Notes under the pieces: model-generated
The model's input: the letters and a program-made list of their open reading frames with translations, nothing else
What the model was told of the DNA's origin: nothing
Database searches by the model: none
Program-made: the position numbers and the translations under genes
Assembly (NCBI GenBank): GCA_017428565.1
Contig: JAFRQP010000014.1
Location: 1-64,000 of the forward strand
Source: Oscillospiraceae bacterium
GTDB taxonomy: Bacteria > Bacillota > Clostridia > Oscillospirales > Oscillospiraceae
Direction: 5' to 3'
Length of the DNA: 64,000 nucleotides
Shown here: in pieces, positions 36,243-45,332 of the stretch
Position numbering within the stretch: the stretch's first letter is position 1
Layout: every line of letters begins with the position of its first letter

Positions 36243-37262
36243 ATGCGTGAGCAAAAACCATATTATGGGGCTCTTGATCTGGCCCGCCTATACTGCGCTC
36301 TGCTCATTGTTGTCATCCATATGGGCTTCGGAAACTCTCTTTCCCTTGTCCCCTGCCTCACCAGGCAGGGCGTACCCTTCTTTTTTCTCGCGTCCGGCTT
36401 TTTCTTATCCAAAAAACTCCGAAAAAGTCCCAATATCATGAAAACGACGACCCAGTATCTTAAGCCTCTCCTGATTGCATTTGTTCTCTGGAACCTGCTG
36501 TGGGCGCCTTCGATCGTGTCGGAGTACTCAAGACTCTACGCCGGCTCGCCGTTGAAAATAGCTGCCGTTTTAGTCAGGCGTTTTTTTGCCGCGGGCATTG
36601 CGCCATACTGGTTCCTGCTGGTTCTTGCTGAGGGAACTTTGCTCCTCGCTCTCATAATACGCTACCGCAAATACATCCTTGGGATGGTACTTTGTGTATC
36701 AGGCATCGTACTGAGCATTCTATATTCCTATCAGGCGAAATACGATTCCACCGGCCTTGTCTACAGAGTATTTTATTCAGTATTCTCGTGGAACAACAAC
36801 GTGATCATGTCCGGATTTCCTCTTCTTTATCTGGGCGCACTGTTTGATATGTCTGAGGAACGACTCCAGAAATCGTGTTTCTGGATGGTACTGCCTCTAT
36901 ATGCAATTTCCATCTTTGCTGCGTTCTTAGTTTATCGGATGGATGAGGACCTATTCTTTATTCCTTTCGGCGTTATCCAGGCCATCCTGCTTTTCCACCT
37001 TTGCGTTGTCCCAGTCCCCTTTCTGCAACACCTTCCTGAAAAGATTTGCAAGAGTGCAAGAGATCTTAGTTCGGTCATGTTCCTGACCCATACGGTGTTT
37101 CTGACCATTCTCGGAAATGTCTTTCATTTGTGGGATTCTCTTTTGCGGTACGGGATCACTGTCCTGTGTGCCATCTTTCTTTTTCTGCTTGCTAGGAAAC
37201 TGGATTATGCGGTGTTAAGTGCACTCTTGCTGATGAAGCATCATTCTTTCAGGGGTGGATAA
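36243..37262 (+). CDS. Membrane acyltransferase, acyltransferase 3 family
   Basis: A 339-residue multi-helix protein with LDLARLYCALLIVVIHMGF and QGVPFFFLASGFFLSKKLRK, the family N-terminal signature with its conserved histidine. Expected to O-acylate a sugar of the exported polymer or its lipid-linked precursor. It sits between rmlA and rmlD. GGAGTGACATGG precedes ATG 36243. Confidence 0.84.
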   Translation: MREQKPYYGALDLARLYCALLIVVIHMGFGNSLSLVPCLTRQGVPFFFLASGFFLSKKLRKSPNIMKTTTQYLKPLLIAFVLWNLLWAPSIVSEYSRLYAGSPLKIAAVLVRRFFAAGIAPYWFLLVLAEGTLLLALIIRYRKYILGMVLCVSGIVLSILYSYQAKYDSTGLVYRVFYSVFSWNNNVIMSGFPLLYLGALFDMSEERLQKSCFWMVLPLYAISIFAAFLVYRMDEDLFFIPFGVIQAILLFHLCVVPVPFLQHLPEKICKSARDLSSVMFLTHTVFLTILGNVFHLWDSLLRYGITVLCAIFLFLLARKLDYAVLSALLLMKHHSFRGG

Positions 37263-37266
37263 TCTT

Positions 37267-38124
37267 ATGAACATACTTGTAACCGGAGCCAGCGGGCAGT
37301 TGGGTCACGATCTGGTGCTCGAGCTGGCCGGCCGAGGACATACAGTCACCGGGGTAAGTTCCAAAGAACTGAATCTCCTCGAGCCAATGGCAGTGCAGAC
37401 TTATCTTTGTGCCATGCGCCCGGATGCGGTGATGCACTGTGCAGGCTATACCGCGGTCGATCTGGCGGAAGATGAGAAGGAAAAATGCTTTTCCGTGAAC
37501 AGTCGGGGCACGGAAACTCTCGCCGCGGCATGCGCGGCTGTGGGAAGCAAGTTGTTGTTCATCTCCACCGACTATGTCTTTTCCGGAGACGGAGAGCGCC
37601 CCTGGGAGCCGGATGATCCGCCGAAGCCGCTGAATACCTACGGACTATCGAAGTATCGAGGCGAGGAGGCTGTGCGTCGGTATGTGCCGGAACACTTCAT
37701 CGTTCGGATCTCCTGGCTGTTCGGCGTCAATGGCAAAAACTTCGTCAAGACCATGCTGCGCCTTGGAAAAGAGCGGGAGCAGATCACAGTGGTAAACGAC
37801 CAGATCGGCTCACCCACCTACACAAAGGATCTGGCCGTATTGCTGGCCGATATGATTGTTACGGAGAAATACGGCACCTATCACGCCACCAACGAAGGCT
37901 TCTGCAGCTGGTACGAATTCGCCTGCGCGATTATGAAGGAGGCGGAGCTCCCCTGCCGGGTCCTGCCGGTTTCCAGCGATCAGTATCCCAGCCGCGCCAA
38001 GCGCCCGGCCAACAGCCGCATGAGCAAAGACAAGCTGACGGCAAACGGCTTTCGCCGTCTGCCGCCCTGGCAGGATGCGCTGCGCCGTTATCTGGCGGAA
38101 CTGAAGGAGAACTACAATGGCTAA
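37267..38124 (+). CDS. rmlD: dTDP-4-dehydrorhamnose reductase
   Basis: NADPH-dependent last step of dTDP-L-rhamnose synthesis. The 285-residue SDR protein has ILVTGASGQLGHDLVLEL, HCAGYTAVDLAEDE, STDYVFSGDGERPWEPDD and the catalytic YGLSKYRGE. ATG 37267 follows AGGGGTGG by 8 bases; the in-frame GTG at 37255 is inside the preceding gene. It overlaps rmlC by 8 bases. Confidence 0.94.
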   Translation: MNILVTGASGQLGHDLVLELAGRGHTVTGVSSKELNLLEPMAVQTYLCAMRPDAVMHCAGYTAVDLAEDEKEKCFSVNSRGTETLAAACAAVGSKLLFISTDYVFSGDGERPWEPDDPPKPLNTYGLSKYRGEEAVRRYVPEHFIVRISWLFGVNGKNFVKTMLRLGKEREQITVVNDQIGSPTYTKDLAVLLADMIVTEKYGTYHATNEGFCSWYEFACAIMKEAELPCRVLPVSSDQYPSRAKRPANSRMSKDKLTANGFRRLPPWQDALRRYLAELKENYNG

Positions 38125-38671
38125 GATCAAAGTGAGCCCCTGCCTGCTTGAGGGCATGTTCGTCATTGAACCGCAGGTTTTCGGGGATGACCGCGGCTTC
38201 TTTATGGAGACCTACAACCAACGGGAGATGGCGGAGGCCGGTCTGAACATGGTCTTCGTGCAGGACAACCAGTCCATGTCGAAGCAGGGCGTGCTCCGCG
38301 GGCTGCATTATCAGATCCGGTATCCCCAGGGCAAGCTGGTTCGCGTGATCCGCGGCGAAGTGTTCGACGTGGGTGTCGATCTGCGTCCAGACTCTCCAAC
38401 CTATGGACAGTGGCATGGAGAGATTCTCAGCGCGGAGAACAAAAAGCAGCTGTACATTCCGGAGGGCTTCGCCCACGGCTTCTACGTGCTCAGTGAGGAA
38501 GCGGAATTCTGTTACAAGTGCACGGATTTCTACCATCCCGGTGACGAGGGCGGTCTCCGCTGGGATGATCCGGACATCGCGGTGGATTGGCCGCTGCTGG
38601 AAGGGATCCCGGTCCTGCTCTCCGAGAAAGATCAAAAGCAGCCCTTCTTCCGCGAACTTCCCCGGGATTGA
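38117..38671 (+). CDS. rmlC: dTDP-4-dehydrorhamnose 3,5-epimerase
   Basis: A 184-residue cupin epimerase. Signatures are FGDDRGFFMETYNQREM, FVQDNQSMSKQGVLRGLHYQ with the catalytic His, and the YIPEGFAHGFYVLSEEAEF segment. Four bases before the metallophosphoesterase. It completes rmlA/C/D, so L-rhamnose is probably part of the polymer if rmlB is encoded elsewhere. Confidence 0.95.
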   Translation: MAKIKVSPCLLEGMFVIEPQVFGDDRGFFMETYNQREMAEAGLNMVFVQDNQSMSKQGVLRGLHYQIRYPQGKLVRVIRGEVFDVGVDLRPDSPTYGQWHGEILSAENKKQLYIPEGFAHGFYVLSEEAEFCYKCTDFYHPGDEGGLRWDDPDIAVDWPLLEGIPVLLSEKDQKQPFFRELPRD

Positions 38672-38674
38672 GCC

Positions 38675-39556
38675 ATGGAACAGGAGAAGCGAAGGCCGCG
38701 CATCCGGCGCGTCGTTTTGGCGCTCCTCGCCGTGCTGGCAGGGCTTTTTCTATATTATTATATTTCGTCGCTGTTTCTCCATGTGGAGAACGTTACTGTG
38801 CAAGCCAGGGTCGCTTCTCCCATAAGGATCGTGCATCTGACGGATCTGCACAATGCGCAGTTCGGACAGCGCAACGAAAAGATTGTTCAGCTTGTTGCCT
38901 CGCAGGATCCTGATCTCATCGTCATGAGCGGCGACATGCTCAACAGCGACGAGGAAAGCACCGAGATTGTTACCGCCTTGATTGCGGATCTATCGAAGAT
39001 TGCTCCGGTCTATTATGGCTATGGAAACCATGAAAAAGCCTGGGAACAGCGCTTTGCATGCGATCTCAGGCCGATTCTTGAATCCGCAGGCGCCGTTGTT
39101 GTGGACAATGACTACGTAGATCTGGAGATAAACGGGACCGCTCTACGCATCGGCGGCTACATGGGCTTTTATCCCGTTCCGCACATGACGACCAGTGACG
39201 AAACCCAGCAGGCTTTGGAGCTTGCCTTTGCCAAAGCCTTTCAGGATACGGATCGGGTAAAGCTTCTCATCAACCACATTCCGACCGGATGGGTGGATTG
39301 GAACTACGTGAATAAATATCCGGTTGACCTTGTGTTCTCCGGTCATTATCACGGCGGTCTCATGCGCATCCCGATTCTGGATCAAGGGCTGTACGCGCCG
39401 TATGTGGGCTGGTTTCCGCACTTTTCCAAAGGTGTATATACCGGAACGCTTGCAACTTGTGTGCTGTCTGCGGGGCTTGGAACAGAGTACCACATTCCCC
39501 GCCTCAACAACCCGCCGGAAATTGTCGTTGTGGATCTGATCCCAATTATTTGGTAG
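38675..39556 (+). CDS. Membrane-anchored metallophosphoesterase (YkuE-like)
   Basis: A 293-residue calcineurin-like phosphoesterase with one N-terminal membrane helix (residues about 10-32), placing the catalytic domain outside. Metal-site motifs are VHLTDLHNAQFG, IVMSGDMLN, GYGNHEKAW, LINHIPTGW and VFSGHYHGG. Close homologues act on UDP-linked lipids or surface polymers, but the substrate here is unknown. It is the last intact gene of the plus-strand cluster. Confidence 0.87.
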   Translation: MEQEKRRPRIRRVVLALLAVLAGLFLYYYISSLFLHVENVTVQARVASPIRIVHLTDLHNAQFGQRNEKIVQLVASQDPDLIVMSGDMLNSDEESTEIVTALIADLSKIAPVYYGYGNHEKAWEQRFACDLRPILESAGAVVVDNDYVDLEINGTALRIGGYMGFYPVPHMTTSDETQQALELAFAKAFQDTDRVKLLINHIPTGWVDWNYVNKYPVDLVFSGHYHGGLMRIPILDQGLYAPYVGWFPHFSKGVYTGTLATCVLSAGLGTEYHIPRLNNPPEIVVVDLIPIIW

Positions 39557-39643
39557 CCAGTATATTTGTGATTCTACGCTAGAGTTTCGCAGATCTTTTT
39601 GCCATAAAACCGCAAAAAAATTTGAAAGCAGGAGAGATAGTGT

Positions 39644-40474
39644 ATGTATAAAATTACCGTCGCAACAAATTGTTACGAGAAAGATATAGATTTCCTATTA
39701 GCGCAGAATGGATTAAAGCGCGCTTTTGAGTCCTTTAACTATATGTTTTATGAAAGACTGCTGATAATTAACACTGCGGAAAAAAGCCCAGAAACTGTTA
39801 GACTTGCAGAGAATTGTATAAATGAGGGGATAATTGATTCTTATTATTTTACATGCGAACACCGAGCTGAGATTCTCGATCATTTCAAAATAAAGGATTT
39901 TAAAAAGCGAAGAAAGCTGAATTTATCAGCAAAGCAGGGACTGGTTAAAAATCTCAAGAATATCTACCATTTTTATTTTCCCGTAATAGGTAAATCAAGA
40001 CTGATCAATCCGATAACGAGAGAATATGACGGAGAAGGTTATTCTGTAGGTCCGTTGACTGCCATCTACTTTGCGAAAGGTGACTAGTTATTATATTTTA
40101 CAGAAGACTGTATTCAGTCTGAAGGGGATGGATGGATTGATCCTGCAAAACGTTTGTTGTCTGAAAACCCGCAGTTTTTTTGTGCGAGACCATTTAATGA
40201 TAATCTAGACTTGAATTGGTACAATAATTGGAAGATTATTGAAAATTTTTATATTCGTTTTGTGTTCACAGACCAGATGTTTCTTGCTTCAACTAGAGAA
40301 CTAAATAATCTTGATTATAACTATAAATTTGAGAATTCTTACCCGGTTTACGGCGGCACTGGTTTCGAATCAAGGATATTCAATTATCTGCAAAAAAGCA
40401 AACAGACTATCCTGATCAGTACTAATTGTAAATTTCTCCATGAATACCCAGAATATATTAAGAACAAAAAGTAG
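39644..40474 (+). pseudogene. Glycosyltransferase-like gene interrupted by one amber codon
   Basis: One continuous 276-codon frame broken only by TAG at 40085-40087. Before it the protein reads up to TAIYFAKGD; after it LLYFTEDCIQSEGDGWIDPA continues without a frame change, so a Tyr or similar codon probably became TAG. The 5' part alone is 147 codons, and the 3' part could only restart at ATG 40154. The GD-x-LLYFTEDC pattern resembles the donor-site strand of GT-A glycosyltransferases. It is strongly AT-rich (acquired DNA), and flanking DNA is also AT-rich. Suppression or sequencing error cannot be excluded. Confidence 0.75.
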
Positions 40475-40539
40475 TCCCCTATTATATTATACAAATTATA
40501 ATAAAATGTAGACAAATGATGCCTAACGATAAACCAAAT

Positions 40540-40585
40540 AAAGATGGGTGCAGCCTTGCCTCTCGGCTATGCTGCACCCATCTTT
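40540..40585. terminator. Bidirectional terminator between convergent units
   Basis: A perfect 15-bp stem (40540-40554 with 40571-40585), 16-base loop, with A-rich and T-rich arm ends. It separates the plus-strand polysaccharide cluster from the minus-strand kinase operon. Confidence 0.88.
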
Positions 40586-40633
40586 ATTCCTTGATAATCC
40601 GCTGGCCGGGAGTCCGGCCGCTTTTAGGAGCAT

Positions 40634-42172
40634 TCACTCTTCCTTTGACTTGCTTTTTCGTGACGTTCCATGCCCGGATTTGGAGGAACTGCGCTCCGAT
40701 TTGGAGCTTTTCTTCTCTCCTCCGTAGGCCTTGGCGCTGTACGCCTTCGCGCCGTAGCCGTAGCTGCCGTAGCCGTACTTGCCCCGGTAGCTGTAATAGC
40801 CGTAGTAGCCGTAACGGCCGCCGTGGGTCCTGCCGCCGTTGAGGATGCACCCGACGATCGGCGCGCCGGAGCTGCTCAGCTCCTCCACGCCCTCGAAGAT
40901 ATAACGGCGGCGGGCATAATCGCTCATGATGACATAAGCGATCGCGTCCACATGCCGCACCAGCATCATGGCGTCCACCAGCATGGCGGAAGGCGGCGTA
41001 TCCAGGATCACCACATCCGCGCTCTCACGCAGAGTCTGGATGACGTGGGTCATGTTTTCGCTCTCAAGGATCTCCACCAGACGAGGCTCCCGCTCGCCGC
41101 CGGGCAGCAGGGTGAGCCCGAGGGGATTTCCGTGGTCCGTAACGCTCACGAGAGAGTCCTGCAGCTGGCTCTTGCCGCGGAGAATCGATACCAGGCCCGG
41201 GTACTCCTCCGTCAGCCCGAAGATCTGGCTGACTGTGGGATTGCGCAGGTCGCAGTCCACCAGGACGACCCGCTTGCCCTTGCGCGCCATGGAAATGGCC
41301 AGGTTCGCGGCGACGGTGGATTTTCCTTCACCGGAGATGGAGCTGGTAACCATCAGCACCTTCTTGTCCTCCATCTGGCGCTCCAGACGGGTGCGCACCA
41401 GACGAATGGATTCCACATAGTCGGAGCTTTCGCCGTCGTTGAGGATATTGATCTCCGTGCGGGTCGAATTGCGGCGCTGCTTCTTCTGATAGAAGGGCAG
41501 CGTTCCGAGGCAGGGGATGTTCAGCAGACTTCTGAGCTCAGTCTCGTTGCGGACCGTGCGGAAGGTCAGTACATTGATCGCAACAATGGCAAGACCCAAC
41601 AGAAAACCGATCAAGGCGCCCCGCTTGATGGAGCCGCGAATCACGGATTCCCGCCCGGTATCCGTGGGAACGCCGCTGTCGTCGATGACTTTCAGCTCCG
41701 TCTGGCCGACAACGAACTGAGCCACGGCGGGATAGTTTCTCAGCACAGACTGGAGCGTGTCATAGGCGTAGTTGGCGTCCCAGGAGCTGACGGTGATGGT
41801 CAGAAGATTCGTGCCCTTGATGCAGGTGACATTGATCGTCCCCGGGACGCTGGCAGTCCCCAGATCCTCGGCGATCACGTCAGAGAGGGCGCCGGTGGTT
41901 AGGATATAGGGGAAGATCAGGCCCATCTGCTCCGCCGTGTTCTTGTTGGCGTAGGTACCGCCGTTGACGATCTCGACAGATACGGTCGCCTCCGCCACAA
42001 AGGTGGGAGAATAGCTGGTGGTCGTGCGATAATAGAACAGCCCTGTGCTGGCGACGGTCAGGATCAGAACCAACAGCCAGAGACGACGAAGGCGGTGAAA
42101 GAAGTCGTTGACAAAGGAAAAGACGTCTATCTTTTCAAATTCTTCGTTTTTCTTTTCAACAGTTTCACTCAT
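40634..42172 (-). CDS. Fused chain-length determinant / BY-kinase with Tyr-rich tail (copy 1)
   Basis: A 512-residue Wzc-like protein: Wzz domain (about 10-200) with two membrane helices, then a bacterial tyrosine kinase with Walker A SSISGEGKSTVAANLA, A' VVLVDCDLRNPTVSQIFG and B DVVILDTPPSAMLVDA. The tail after residue about 450 is full of Tyr (YGYYGYYSYRGKYGYGSYGY) and then becomes Ser/Lys-rich. Autophosphorylation of such tails controls polymer length and export. In most Firmicutes the two halves are separate genes; here they are fused. It lies 9 bases after the sister kinase. Confidence 0.9.
   Translation of the reverse strand: MSETVEKKNEEFEKIDVFSFVNDFFHRLRRLWLLVLILTVASTGLFYYRTTTSYSPTFVAEATVSVEIVNGGTYANKNTAEQMGLIFPYILTTGALSDVIAEDLGTASVPGTINVTCIKGTNLLTITVSSWDANYAYDTLQSVLRNYPAVAQFVVGQTELKVIDDSGVPTDTGRESVIRGSIKRGALIGFLLGLAIVAINVLTFRTVRNETELRSLLNIPCLGTLPFYQKKQRRNSTRTEINILNDGESSDYVESIRLVRTRLERQMEDKKVLMVTSSISGEGKSTVAANLAISMARKGKRVVLVDCDLRNPTVSQIFGLTEEYPGLVSILRGKSQLQDSLVSVTDHGNPLGLTLLPGGEREPRLVEILESENMTHVIQTLRESADVVILDTPPSAMLVDAMMLVRHVDAIAYVIMSDYARRRYIFEGVEELSSSGAPIVGCILNGGRTHGGRYGYYGYYSYRGKYGYGSYGYGAKAYSAKAYGGEKKSSKSERSSSKSGHGTSRKSKSKEE
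40748..40825 (-). repeat. Tyr/Gly codon repeat in kinase tail, copy 1
   Basis: Imperfect short repeats encoding alternating Tyr and Gly in the minus direction. They are coding and form the autophosphorylation tail of the kinase; not a CRISPR array. Confidence 0.6.
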
Positions 42173-42181
42173 GGCCGCACC

Positions 42182-43657
42182 TCACTTTTCCGCCTTGCCG
42201 TAGCGGCCGTATTCGCCGTAGCGGCCATAACGGCCGTAATGGCCGTAGCGGCCATAGCGGCCATAGCCGCCGTAGCCGCCAACCGTCCTTCTGGCCCAGG
42301 GAAGCGTGCGCACCTGGTTCAGGATGCAGCCGGCGAACTTTGCATGGCAGTCCCGCAGAGAGTCGATGGCGTCATTCAGATCCTGGGCAAGCACGGTATC
42401 GTATTTGACGACCAGAACGCTCATGTCAGACAGATCTGCCAGGACCTCCGCGTCCGCCATCAGGGACATGGGGGGAGAGTCGATGATGATGAAATCATAA
42501 TAGCTGCGGACCACCGCGATCAGCCTGGACATATAGTCCGAGGAGACGATATCCGTGGAGTTTGTGTAGTTGCGCTTGTTCAGCAGCAGATGCAGTCCCC
42601 TCTCCTGGTCGATCACGATTGCGTCGCTCAGGGTGGCCTGGCCCATCAGCAAAGAGCCCAGACTGGCCTTCAGCTTCTCGTCCTTCTTCAGGAACAGAGA
42701 ATTCTGCGTGGGGCGGCGCATGTCGCCATCGATCAAAAGCACCTTGTAATTCTGATGCATCAGCGTCAGCGCCAGGTTCGCGGACACCGTGGACTTGCCC
42801 TCATGCTCCTGCACGCTGGTGACCAGGATCGTCTTGGCGCCCGCCTTATGCGCCTGGGCGGAGAGATGCGCCGCGATTTTTTTGTACCGCTCCACAAACT
42901 CGAACTTGGCCGAGAGCTCTGTCACCAGATACTTTCTCTTCTTATGCCGGAACCAGTCAGAGGGAGATTTGAAGCGCTCCTCGAAGTGGAGCATGCCCAG
43001 AGATTTGGCATCCAGCTTGTTCTCCAGATCTTTCTCGCTTTTCACCGTTTCCTTCCGGTAGGAAAGATAGACAAAGGCCATGGTAAAGGCAATAAAGCTC
43101 AGCGCGAAGGCTCGTTTCGTCTGCGCCCTTGCGGAAAACGCCGTATCTGCCCGGGTAGGCACCGCAGGATCCTGCAGCACCTCCATCACCATATCGCCGG
43201 AAACATACTGCGTCAGCTCATTCATCACGTGCATGATGGACCGGACGATCCGATAGGTGTTTTCCGGCGTATCGGAGGTCACACGCAGGGTCATCAGGTT
43301 GGTGCCGCTGATCACGCTGGCGCTGGCCGTGGCACGGAAGCTGTCCGTACCCAGATCCTCGCAGACCTTCTTTCTCATCAGATTGCTGTTGAGAATATTG
43401 GAAAAGCTGCCGGCCATGGTGTTTGCGGCGGACAGGTTGCTGTAGGCGTAGTTGCTGGAGGTCTTGGAGGTGACCACGAAGGTAGCGGTGGTGGAATAGG
43501 TGTTGCGGAAATCCGCGCGGACGGACATGTTGACGATCATGGCAACGGCGATGGCGCCCAGCACGATGGCCCAGAGATTCCGCAGGCAATCCCGCAAGAT
43601 GCTGTATAGATCCAGCCGCTCCAGCAGAGCGGAATAATCCTGTCTGTTTTCGTTCAT
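42182..43657 (-). CDS. Fused chain-length determinant / BY-kinase with RYG-repeat tail (copy 2)
   Basis: A 491-residue Wzc-like protein. N-terminal Wzz domain with helices near residues 30-50 and 190-210, then kinase with Walker A EHEGKSTVSANLAL, A' VLLIDGDMRRPTQNSLFL and B FIIIDSPPMSLMADAEVL. The C-terminus is a clean run of about nine Tyr-Gly units separated mainly by Arg (YGRYGRYGHYGRYGRYGEYG). It overlaps the Ig-like gene by 4 bases. The two kinases share layout but little tail sequence, implying different regulatory outputs or polymers. Confidence 0.9.
   Translation of the reverse strand: MNENRQDYSALLERLDLYSILRDCLRNLWAIVLGAIAVAMIVNMSVRADFRNTYSTTATFVVTSKTSSNYAYSNLSAANTMAGSFSNILNSNLMRKKVCEDLGTDSFRATASASVISGTNLMTLRVTSDTPENTYRIVRSIMHVMNELTQYVSGDMVMEVLQDPAVPTRADTAFSARAQTKRAFALSFIAFTMAFVYLSYRKETVKSEKDLENKLDAKSLGMLHFEERFKSPSDWFRHKKRKYLVTELSAKFEFVERYKKIAAHLSAQAHKAGAKTILVTSVQEHEGKSTVSANLALTLMHQNYKVLLIDGDMRRPTQNSLFLKKDEKLKASLGSLLMGQATLSDAIVIDQERGLHLLLNKRNYTNSTDIVSSDYMSRLIAVVRSYYDFIIIDSPPMSLMADAEVLADLSDMSVLVVKYDTVLAQDLNDAIDSLRDCHAKFAGCILNQVRTLPWARRTVGGYGGYGRYGRYGHYGRYGRYGEYGRYGKAEK
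42195..42283 (-). repeat. 9-bp tandem repeat encoding RYG units, copy 2
   Basis: A near-perfect 9-base repeat (plus-strand unit like GGCCGTAGC) running about nine times; in the minus direction it encodes Arg-Tyr-Gly. The unit length invites slippage that would change the number of tyrosines in frame. Confidence 0.75.
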
Positions 43658-44544
43658 GGCCTGTCCTCCACAACGACGACCAGTGTCGCCGTTCCGAAAT
43701 CTGTCCGGAAGCTGCCTCCCGTGGCGTTGGGCGAAGAACGGCTGAGCTTGTATGTGACCGTGTACACCCCTGGCACGTTAAGGTCAACGCCGCTGTCCAC
43801 GATCTTCACGTCCTGGTCCGGGTCGAAGCCCAGATCGGAGAACTTGCGGTGGTTGCCGGCAGACCAGATCCCGTCCAGATAACTGCGGTAATTGGGCTTC
43901 TCGCCCTTTTTCACATAGATTATGTAGTTGGACAAAGCCGGAGAGGCTTTGGAGTAGCTGTCATAATCCTCAAAGCTGGCTGTCAGCTCCAGCACCGAGG
44001 TGTCGCCGGCGCTGTTTGTGACCTGCAGATTGATCTTCTGCGTGCTGCCGTACTCACTGGTGATCTCCTTCTCGCCGAAGGTGATCTTGATCTGGGTGGT
44101 CAGGTTCCCGTCCAGGCAGTCCGAAGCGCGGATATAGCGCAGGTAGTCGTAGTTGGAGTTGCCCTCTACAAAGCGCAGGGGCTCCGTCATCACAAAGCGG
44201 GGCGGAAAATAGTCCGTATACACGATCTTGCGGGTATAGGTGCCCACGTTGTTGTTCTCGTCGAAAGCGGCATAGTTCACGTTGCGGGTGTTCCGAGCGA
44301 TGAACTTGGACTTGGAAACGACCACGAGGCTGTCCGTCACGTCCCCATCCAGATTATCCTCCGCAACGATACCCGCAAGCAGCTCCTCGTCCGTCGCCGT
44401 CACGCTGACCTGCAGGGTGTCAGATTCCGCACGGATCTCCGGCGCTACATAGTCAGAGGTCAGATACTCCCGGATATTCGACGCCATAAAGACCGCAAAG
44501 ACTGCCAGGAAGAATACCAGCAGCAACAATCTCAATCTTCTCAC
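43654..44544 (-). CDS. Exported Ig-like (DUF5011-type) protein of the kinase operon
   Basis: A 296-residue protein with an N-terminal signal/anchor helix (LRLLLLVFFLAVFAVFMASN). The outside part contains three Ig-like segments of the DUF5011 type: DNLDGDVTDSLVVV, DYLRYIRASDCLDGNLTTQI and DVKIVDSGVDLNVPGVYTVTYK. Such folds often act as wall-spanning spacers or polymer-binding domains. Placed between phosphatase and kinase genes, it may link the membrane machinery to the growing polysaccharide. Function unknown. Confidence 0.7.
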   Translation of the reverse strand: MRRLRLLLLVFFLAVFAVFMASNIREYLTSDYVAPEIRAESDTLQVSVTATDEELLAGIVAEDNLDGDVTDSLVVVSKSKFIARNTRNVNYAAFDENNNVGTYTRKIVYTDYFPPRFVMTEPLRFVEGNSNYDYLRYIRASDCLDGNLTTQIKITFGEKEITSEYGSTQKINLQVTNSAGDTSVLELTASFEDYDSYSKASPALSNYIIYVKKGEKPNYRSYLDGIWSAGNHRKFSDLGFDPDQDVKIVDSGVDLNVPGVYTVTYKLSRSSPNATGGSFRTDFGTATLVVVVEDRP

Positions 44545-44571
44545 AGACCTTCGTCCTCCTGTTTGCCTGGT

Positions 44572-45321
44572 TTACCAAAACGGGATCGGCTCATACCCCA
44601 GCAGCTCCCTCCCGTTGAGGATCCGCGCGGGGTTTTCTTCCAGGAGAAGTCTCGTGTAGCTTTCTCCCAGCTCTTCTATCAGATAGTCGCGCAGTTCCGC
44701 CATATAGGTGCTGCGCTGAAAGGGACTGTGGGCGTCGCTGGCCACACAGGCAGCCAGACCGTGCTCCAACAGCAAATGGGCCGTCGCCCTGGGCTCCGAG
44801 CCGAAGCGCCCCAGAATGCTGCCCTTGTTGAGCTGAAGCCCGTAGCCCAAGGTGCACCACTCGTAAGCGATATCCGGATCCTCCTGCACGAAGTCATAGC
44901 GTTCCGGATGGGCGATAATGGGCAGATAGTCCAGTTCCCGGCAGCGGCGAAGGATCTCCCGGCAGTAGTCCGGATCCTCCTGAAAGGCGAATTCCATCAG
45001 AAAATACCGGGTGCCGTTCAGCGTCCAGATTCTATCTGTCCGGAGAAGCTCCGGAAGCTCCGGCGTGGCGAAGATCTCCATGCCGCGGCAGAGGCGTATG
45101 GGGATCCCGGCCTCCGCCCGCTCCCGATCCAGGCGCTCAAAGAGCTCTGTGAGCTCCGGGCTCGCGTAGTTTTCATACTCGTCCGGGATATTGCAGTGGG
45201 GCGTAGCAATCAGCGTATGGACCCCGCTGTCAGCCGCGATGGCCAGCAGCTCCAGCGACTCCTCCATGCTCTGGGAACCGTCGTCCACTCCGGGAAGCAC
45301 ATGGGTATGAATATCGATCAT
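44572..45321 (-). CDS. PHP-type tyrosine-protein phosphatase (CpsB/YwqE family)
   Basis: A 249-residue metal-dependent phosphatase that removes phosphate from BY-kinase tails. Metal-binding motifs are MIDIHTHVLPGVDDG at the N-terminus, TPHCNIPDEY, IIAHPERYDF and VASDAHSPF. ATG 45321 is chosen because the conserved fold starts there; the frame is open further upstream into the ABC gene. It lies 11 bases after the ABC transporter and upstream of both kinases, giving a full phosphorylation switch in one operon. Confidence 0.92.
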   Translation of the reverse strand: MIDIHTHVLPGVDDGSQSMEESLELLAIAADSGVHTLIATPHCNIPDEYENYASPELTELFERLDRERAEAGIPIRLCRGMEIFATPELPELLRTDRIWTLNGTRYFLMEFAFQEDPDYCREILRRCRELDYLPIIAHPERYDFVQEDPDIAYEWCTLGYGLQLNKGSILGRFGSEPRATAHLLLEHGLAACVASDAHSPFQRSTYMAELRDYLIEELGESYTRLLLEENPARILNGRELLGYEPIPFW

Positions 45322-45332
45322 AGGCCAGTCTC

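Noticed and set aside
42195-42283. Short tandem repeats that could suggest a CRISPR array
   Set aside because: The unit is 9 bases, in frame and encodes the RYG tail of a BY-kinase; there are no spacers and no cas genes.
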